A stretch of DNA of 64,000 nucleotides from Symsagittifera roscoffensis (Eukaryota; Xenacoelomorpha; Acoela; Convolutidae). The notes below the pieces were generated by a model. The model searched no databases. It saw nothing but the letters and a program-made list of their open reading frames with translations, and had not been told where the DNA came from. The stretch is from the NCBI RefSeq assembly GCF_963678635.1, contig NC_087065.1:38713888-38777887 (forward strand), written 5' to 3'. This document shows, piece after piece, positions 48,401 to 57,400 of this stretch (position 1 is its first letter; every line of letters starts with the position of its first letter). The position numbers and the translations under genes are program-made.

Positions 48401-51400
48401 TTGGGATTTATGCCGCGAAAACGGCAATCTAGTGACTGGTTTTAGTGGCACCAATGAAGCCCAACTGCTGTTGCCCCTCACAGTTCATCAGCGGGACTTA
48501 CCCTCCCTTCAAGGAACGGACGCTCTCGTAATACACAATATGCTGAAACGAGAGAACCAACTCTACCACGCTCTTAGCCATGGAGCAAGCGGGAAGGACA
48601 TTTTGGATTCCATTCTGGAGCAAAGCGATTACAAAATAAAAGTAATTTTGGATCCCGGAGCTCTAATTTTGCTGCACAATAAAGCTTTTGTCGAACTTTG
48701 GATGTCAAAAGTGTCTGAAGTTGAAATTGAAGCGGCAATTTATTTCGACGAAGAGGACAACATGATGGTTCTTGATAGAAACAGCTTCAGTACCCCGTTT
48801 CACCTCTCGCCCTTCTTGGAAAAACTCGACTCCTGCATTGTATACCTGGACGACGTTCACACTCGAGGAACTGACTTGCAATTCCCAAATGGGACAAAAG
48901 CGGCAGTTACTCTCGGGAAAGGTCTAGCAAAGGACAAGTTATCCCAGGCATGTATGCGAATGCGGTTGCTGGGCTGTGGTCATAGCCTTTCTTTCTTCGC
49001 ATCTTATGAAGTGGACCTCGAGATCCAGTCTCAGAGTCGAGACTTCTCAAGTGATACATCAGAGGTCGTCAAAGTGATTTCATGGGCACTCAAAAATAGT
49101 CAAAAACAAGTCCAAGACGGGTTAATTCACTGGGCTAATCAGGGGTCGGACCAGCTGCAGAAATTGTGCGCATACGACCGACACAATAAGTGTGCAGTCA
49201 GCACCCAATCACTGAAGAGCTTTGCGGAGAATGTAGTCCAAAACGAAGTTACAGAATTAAAAAAACAGTACGGAATTTACCGAGGAAAGACAACTCTGTG
49301 GAAAATGGTTTCGGATCGTAACGAGGAAGGGGATGTAAGCGATTACTGCAAGCAGTTCAGAGTCAATCTGGTAGATAAATGCAAGGAATTGGCTTCGGAG
49401 AGAGAAGTGTTTGTGGATCTGTTCGACGAGGAGCAAGAGCGAGAGTTGGAGCACGAAGAGCAGGAACAGAGGCAAGTCGTTAGACCAGGTCAGTATAGAT
49501 AATTATCAGCGGAAAGAACATAAGAAGCAAGATGACTTGCGACCAGGACCAGTTAACTTACTCTACTGAAATAACGAACAGTGGCCGAACTTTCTATGTG
49601 AGTTTTCCAAAACAACAGATTTTGTTAATAGCACAAAAGATCCAAATACGTTAATTTGCAATTCGAAAAATGAACAGCAATTTGCATTATTTTCGATAGA
49701 TTTTTTTCGTCAAAACTTTAATTGAGGGGCAGGGGAAGGACTATAAAGCTAGATTACCCCAAACTGCCAGGAATTTTATTAACAGAAATGTTCAAATTAG
49801 GCATAATTGAACCGCGAGCATTTCTCGTTTTTTTTCAACATTATTCGAATGACAACTGAAATTACTTTAATGATAATTATCATTCCGCTCCATCGAACGC
49901 TTGTTGGTTTCATCTAAATAATTCGCTTATTTGTTTCACCTGGTCGAAGCAAAAAGTATAGGACAAACGTATAGGATGAATCTTGGTTTTTCTGAAGAGA
50001 ATTGATAAGGTAATTGAATGTCTAAGGCTTTTATAAATGGATGACAAAGCACCAAGTCAAAAACAGTTGCCCTGCAAAGTAGCGCTGTTTTTGTGAAGTA
50101 AAATTTTCAAAGTAACCGTGCCCTGCAAATTAACCGTTGTGAAGTAAAATTTTTAAAAATCTTATTTTTTATGAACCAAAATTATATAAACTTGTTTAAT
50201 TTCGCACCACAATTTCTGCTGTTTTTTCTCAGATTAAATATATGACCAAAATTGTTGTAAGAGTCGCATAAAAAATGAATTGAGAGCTCAGTGGCATTCC
50301 TAAATTTTGTCATTTTTTCTGGTAAACTGAAAAATTCAGAAGTTTTTCTCGATACTGAGATAACTTTTTGAATCCGAATCACGGTAAGAATCACGGTAAA
50401 AAGATTCTGATATAATACTGAAGTGAGTTACCTACTAGTTTTCTTTAAGGCAGTCAAAATCGGTCGTAAAAATATAGGAGAATGGCTACTTAACTGTTCC
50501 TTCAGGAAGTGGTTGGAACGGTTAATGCAATTTAATACGGTTCACAATTTCAGGCAATACTTTTAGCGCGGATTGTAATTCATCTTGCATAGCATTAAAA
50601 GTTGAATTGTGATAGAATAGCTGGTGCAAAATTTTTGATAGTTTATTTTTTTCCAATGTACCACAATTATTGATCCAATTTTCAAAAAAATTGGCTAAAT
50701 TCGTGCGATCCGAAGTTTTATCTCCAGAAACGTTTATAGGATCGAATCAATAGTTACTGAATAATACCAATATTTCAAATTCAAACTAAACAAGACTGCT
50801 CGTATCAGAGCAAAGCCGTGAATGTTCCGACTGCGTTTTAGTTTCTATGGAGTAACTTAAATTAAAATGATTGATGAAATTTTCAAAAAAAAAACACTTC
50901 AAAAGCTATCCCCCTCACGCAATGTTAAGTACAAAAAAATGTATTTCGCATATGCAAAGAGGGCTCTTTTTCCTTTTCCCCCACCTCACACGAGCATCAA
51001 TTTTATCGTGTAACGAGTGGTTTTACAAGGTTAATTATGAGGACCAAAAATGTTTGGCATGGCCTTTTTAGTCCGTATGCCAATTTTCATAGCCATCGAA
51101 TAATGTGAACAAAATTTTTATTTGTAAAATTTTGCAGGTGGGGGAAAAAGGAAAAAGAGCCGCAAAGAGCATTCATCAATCTAATTTTGAACAATTTCTA
51201 TTACGGAGTAAATCTCCGCTTACGCGTTGATAGCGCGAAATATATCGCGCGTTAATTGTCACAAATGATATTCAAAAACTCTTTCAAAAATTGCTAATAA
51301 AAAAACGAAATTTGTCTGCAGAAAAAAAAACACCCGAGCACAAATATTCCGTCACCTTTCGAAAGTCGAAATAATAAAACATTTTGCCTGCAAGCGTTTT

Positions 51401-54400
51401 CAAGAGTCAACGAACGCAAAGAAATCATTTATTTAGGCTTTCTTTTTTTCTGACTATTTTGTAATGGAGAATTTGAATTTGATGATGCTCCAAATTTGTT
51501 TTTTTTTGTGGTTTGATTTTGATTTTGTAATTTAAAATCAATACAATATTTTTTCTAAATGAAAGGTAAATAACGCTTTTCTATAATGAATCCAAATATT
51601 GCAAATTAAACATCATTGCCTTTTTTTGAAAATGGAAATTCTCTTGTGATCTTTTTTTTCTCATTTTGGGTTGAATTTATTGTAGGATAATTTCCTACAG
51701 AAGATTCTTAAAATTCAACAATTGTTGTCGTGATATTCTTTTATTCAACGTTTAAAAATTTTTTTTTGAAATGTAACTGCGACTTAAAATAAAACGCAGA
51801 ATTGTTCTAAAAAAATCAAAATTTAAATTTTTTATCGAGCTGTGCATTCACAGTCGAAACTGTTAAACAGAAAGAATAACCTGGGTTGAAACAGTACTTT
51901 TAAAAATTCTTGAAGATACAATCAAAAATTTTTGCAAATTCGAAAAACGACCAGGGGAAGGTTAGGTTTTACCAAAAAACAACCAGATGCATGGAATTTT
52001 GCTAGGCGCATCGGGTAAGTTTGAATAACCTGACGTTTTTTTAAATCAAGGTAAATTTTCCAACTGAACTGACCAGTTTGACCTTTTTTTTTAAAACAAC
52101 CCAATGGAAGTACTCTTGCGTGTTTTAGAAGCTGATTGACTTTTTTTGATACAACCGATTGATCATTTTAGACGTTTTTTCAACAGCACCAAAAAATTTT
52201 GGAGAGTTTTTCAAATTGAACAACCCGATAAATTGTCTCTGTTTCGATTTTTCATGTTGTTTTTTTTTACAAAAATTTTATTTTTTCTTTCAAAATTTTT
52301 TTTGCAGGATTGAAACTTTTCCAAAATGATAGTTTGAATATTGATAGCTTATAAATACAGAAAATGTGAACTTTAATTGTCTGTGAAAAATGATACTCTG
52401 CACCTCAAGACCTGCTTTGTACGGCTAATTTTCGTAACAAATTTATTTGGCTTAAGTTCAGATCAAATGTGCAAGTCGCAAGTCACGCTTCTTCTTATAG
52501 GCTATTAAAGTATGATATAAGATTCTTTAAGTTTATAATCAGTTTCCACTAGAATAATCACAAAGAATTCTGCAAACTTTTTTATCAGAAATGACTGAGG
52601 CCGGAAGATTTTGAGCAAGTTGCTCTTCAACCGGATCACCAGCAGATGCCCCCCTTCAGGAATTTGACCACCTGTCGACCCAAAGGGCCCCCCCTTTGTA
52701 CTATTTTGAGATATCCAAATTTGGTGATGGACCCTAAAACTTTTCTAAGGGCGCCTTTGGCGCCAATATATACTAATTTTGAGGGGCAGCGCGCGCCAAA
52801 AAACGTGATCCGCCCCCTCCCCTCGAGACAATCCTAGATCCGCACCTGAACCGGATAATATGTTTATTAATTTTAAAACTTTTCAGAGAGAATGTCGCCG
52901 AAGAAACCCGAAGTTCCCTCAAGTGTGAAAAAATTTATAGAAGGTGCCCATTTTGAGCCAAATGATTTTGTGTACCTCCAGGATTGTCTGAAACACACAA
53001 AAATTCGGCCACAGATTCTAGGTCGAATGTTCAAAAATGTCTACGCTAGCCCTGAGTTCCCAAATGTAACAACGGATGACAAGTTAGTCAGTCTTTTGAT
53101 TTTTAAAAGTCTTTTGTCATATTAAAAAATTAATCCTCATAATACTGCAGAACATTCATTTCTATGATTGGCTTGTATGTAGGTTAAAGGTTAAGCTAAC
53201 CTTTGAGCAATTAGTTGAACAATTGGGGTTGAACAATTGCGCTACCAGAAAGAATTTCCAATCCGTCATAAATCGATTCTTGATTGAGTTGCAAAAGTTG
53301 GATCAGATATTTTTTTTATAGTTCATAGATAGTTCATAGACATGTGCAAATGATCGATTCGACAAAAAGTTGCATGCTATCTATACATTGATGAGGCCAA
53401 GTGAAGCGAACGTCAAAAATAAGACTTCTCGTTTCATGAGGAAGGCTTAAGAGTTCCAATTGCCTTTTAAAGTCGTTTGAACTCATTGTTGGTTTTGAAA
53501 ACCTAAACAATAAAACTACGCTGACCTCCATAAATAGAAAATGCTTATCTTACAAGTACATACACTGAAAATGCTTGTCAAACAATTCGATACATCGAAT
53601 CTGTGTTAATCATACAATTTTCATGCAATTTCAAAAAATGATCGGAAAAAGTTTGAAATAATTTTTGCGGCTAATTGGACCAATTAAAACAGTCTGGCGT
53701 CGAAAAAAAATTGATTTTATGTATATATGGAAAAAAAGTTTATCCTACATTTTCCTTATATTTTCATACATTTTTGGTCAACCCGGTTATCCGTATCAAG
53801 GCCGAGCCGTGAATGCTCCGGCTGTCCTTTATGATCAAATAATGGTTTTTAGATGAATTTTTTGTTTAAAAAGTTCCTTTACACGCTATGTTATATGCAA
53901 ATGGAAATATTTTGCGTCTGGTAACATACGAATACGAGGCACACTTGTTGTCTTAATTAATTTTGGAATGATTTAATTTCATACAGGTTACTGTTTAATA
54001 GGACGATATTATTGCACCAACATTATCCTAATTTGATTTATGGCAGTCAAAGTAGTTCCAAAATGAAACCCTCATAACCTCTTTTTCTTCGAAAATCTCG
54101 AAAGAACAATCGCAATAAATTTAAGTTCTTAGCAAAATTCACATCAGTTTACATATTTGTGCTCCAATAACGCAGTTTTAGCTCTATTTAGGCTGCTCTG
54201 AAGCTTTTTCTATAAAGGTTTTCGGTCATACACGAAGAAAACATCTGATTTTGTTCTAAAATGATGTTTTTTTTTAATTAGTTTTTGTAAAAATTACTGT
54301 TGATGAAACATTTTGGGCTAATCGAACATTAAAGTTGCTCTGTTTGTAAAATGTTTTTTTTTTAAACTCCTGATTTTAATGCTGCTATTACCCCTTTAGG

Positions 54401-57400
54401 TATGAAAAATTAAAGTAATTAAAGTGGCAAAATTTTCTACTACCGCTAAACAGAGATCGCTTGCAGTTAGAATTATGCAGGCTTTTAACTATTTAAAACA
54501 AAATGACTTGATACCTGTTAATATACATGAAATGTCAGAAGTTAGTTGTTTGAAATTTGCAATTTTGTTGTATTTGTTACTCTCTCGAGAGAGAATCCGT
54601 TAGGCTTTTCTCAATTGATGCACAATATTTTTCCGAGTATATTTTTTTTCGAAAAGCAAGTTTAAAAATTGTCTTTTCAAGTTTGCGTCAAAAATTTTTT
54701 CTGGGTACCCGAAACTTCAAAAAAACATGTTCATGCATCTGAACAAAATCAGCAATTTAAAAAAAAAACGTTTAAAAAAAACCCGTTTGTATCAGCGCAA
54801 ACCTATGAGCATTTAGACTGACAGTTTCAGTAAGCAAATAATTTTTTTCCTAAAAATTGATGAAATTTTTAGCTGATAAAAAAACGAAGAAATGTTGAAA
54901 CTTCATCTTTTGCTTCTTAAATTTTGTCCTTTTTTAAATTAATTTTTATTAAACTTGAAAATTGATATTATCTCAGAAACAATTTGAATTTTGTTCCCAA
55001 TTTTTTTTAAACCAAAAAAAATGATGTTTTTAGCGTCTAAACACTCTGTAATATTTCAGAATAGCTCGTCGCAATTAATTTTGGGATTTTTTCAGAGGGA
55101 ACAAATTGCCGTTAACGCAATAATAGGGCGAAAGTTGTCGCAAGATAATTGTCCCAAGATAGCCAAATTGACCATTTTCAACTACTCGGTTTAATTTTAA
55201 AAATTGAGCTTAGAACTATTGTCGCTTTGCCAAAAACAAACGAGAAAAAAAAAACAAGTAACCTCCAACTTCGCATAATTAGTACGCTTCGGAAAGTTAT
55301 TTTAAAAACGGTTTCTGAACTGGATCATTATATCGTGCCAGTGCTTAAAATATAAAGTTAAGTTTAAGTAGACCCCTAAGGTTGACTCACATTCACCATG
55401 TAAATTCAACCACCGAAAACACAACTTTTTACAATATTCGTTTTTCGTTTATAAAAACGTTATAAAAAACTACTTTTTTTTTCTATACAAACAGTTATAA
55501 TTTGTAACTCTTAACTTTATTTTTATATTAAGCATTTACAATATTCCACATTATCCCGAAAGACACAAACGGAATTTTCATTGGAGTTTCCAGACACAGG
55601 TGTTGCTTGCAATATACACTTTGCACAATTTAAGCTCTAACCACACTTAAAAAACTATTAATGATATTTCATCCAAATCAAGTTGTAGAAGACCCCAATA
55701 TGTCGATCACATACAAGTAACAGAATAAAACAAAAACTGAAAATTTGATCCATAAACGATAATGAAAGCCTGACAGTTTTGACGGGCCCATTCTAGCTCA
55801 TTAATACTTTTTCCTAGGTCCTAAACCTAAAAAACTTGATACTTCCTTTTGTTCAAAAAGTTTGAAAGTCTTGAAAAAATTGAGTTCAAGCCTTTTATTT
55901 CTTGCAATGATCTGAAGCTCAAAGGGCAAATCAGTCCTATTTTATAAAGCTTTGTAGAGAAGCTGCAAAAAAGAAATGTTCAAAACTTACAAAAACTAAG
56001 TTATGAACGAACTTTTGGATAATATTCAACAAGTGTTAAATTGGTTGATTATGGCGATTACTTTAGAACGTAGTTACTTTTCCTATTTTGCAGGAACTAA
56101 AAAGACAATATATGAACTACTGTATGCTAATTGTAGTAATTGTTCCGATATTAGAAGAAAAAGACCATTTTTTAGGCTTGTTTTTTTTTCTCCAGGTTTG
56201 ATTTTTCAACCGGCATTGCACATTTTTTATTCAATCTGATCAATTTCGTTTATTGATATCAGAAACAAAAATATTTGTTACTTGTAATATTTTGTGAAAA
56301 ATTATAATGATTTGTTATTGGGACTGCTTTGGTTTCTGTCTTTTCAGTTAGAATAGTTAAAACGCAAGGAATTGTGTCTTTTTTGTTCAAATTTTTGAAC
56401 AAAATACCGAATAATTATGCTCAGGGTGGTTTTTTATGCAGTCATTTTTTAACAAAGCATTTTGGTGGAAATTTTAAACCATTCGAAAGATCGTGATGTT
56501 TGGAGCTCAATTTTACAAATTTCACACGTGATTGTTTTTAAAACTAGTGGGGTTTGAACAAAGCTAATTTGGCCATTCTAGAGTAAACAATTAGCAATAT
56601 ATTGCATTTTATAAAGCGTAGGAAGAAATCATACCAAATTGAAGCGAGGTAATTCAAACTTCAACTAAAATTTTTATCAGCCTTAAAGTGCAATTGTTTT
56701 ATTCAAGGAGTTGCCCAGACTTACGAGCAGTCTTATAAAGATTAAACAAGTAGAATATAATTTTCCAAAATGAACTGAGGCAAAGAACTTGCTCTTGTCA
56801 AAGTTTAAGTACACTAACGCAAGTTGTTTCATTTACACTTAAGATTTGAATTGGGGATTATAGTTCAAAAATATAAATAAAAAAAGTCAAAATTTATTCT
56901 TTTTAAGTGTGTTTTGTTTATATAAAAAAACATTTGATTGACTTTAGTCAGAACAATCAGGGCTTCGCTCTCATACGATCAGTCCTGTTTACTTTCGATA
57001 CGGGGGTTGAGAAATTAGACGACAAGCAAATTAGACGGAGGCACTTAAAAGGAAATTAGACGGTTTTGCAAAACTGCAATTGTGAGAAAATAGACGAAAG
57101 TGAGAGAAATTAACTTTGTTTGCACACAAATTGCGTTAGAAAAACAAAATTGTTTGTAGACAACAGTTCAATTTTGGTGGCCAAAAACTTTACAAGTCAA
57201 TCATGCATAATTTATTCAATTCAAAACTCTCCTGTAATATTCAGATTCGACATTTTATGTTCATTTAAACTAATTGTTTTTGATAGGTATTGACATTTTA
57301 TGTTCTTTTTGTATTTGTGAAACTTAACTCTTAAGAAAAATTTTTGTTGGCCCGTTCCCTTCCGTCTAAAATGCCAGATCTGTAAAAAAATAAAATCCGT

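Noticed and set aside
46721-49475. Minus-strand open frames within exon 4
   Set aside because: Shadows of the conserved + strand coding sequence, with no family features of their own.
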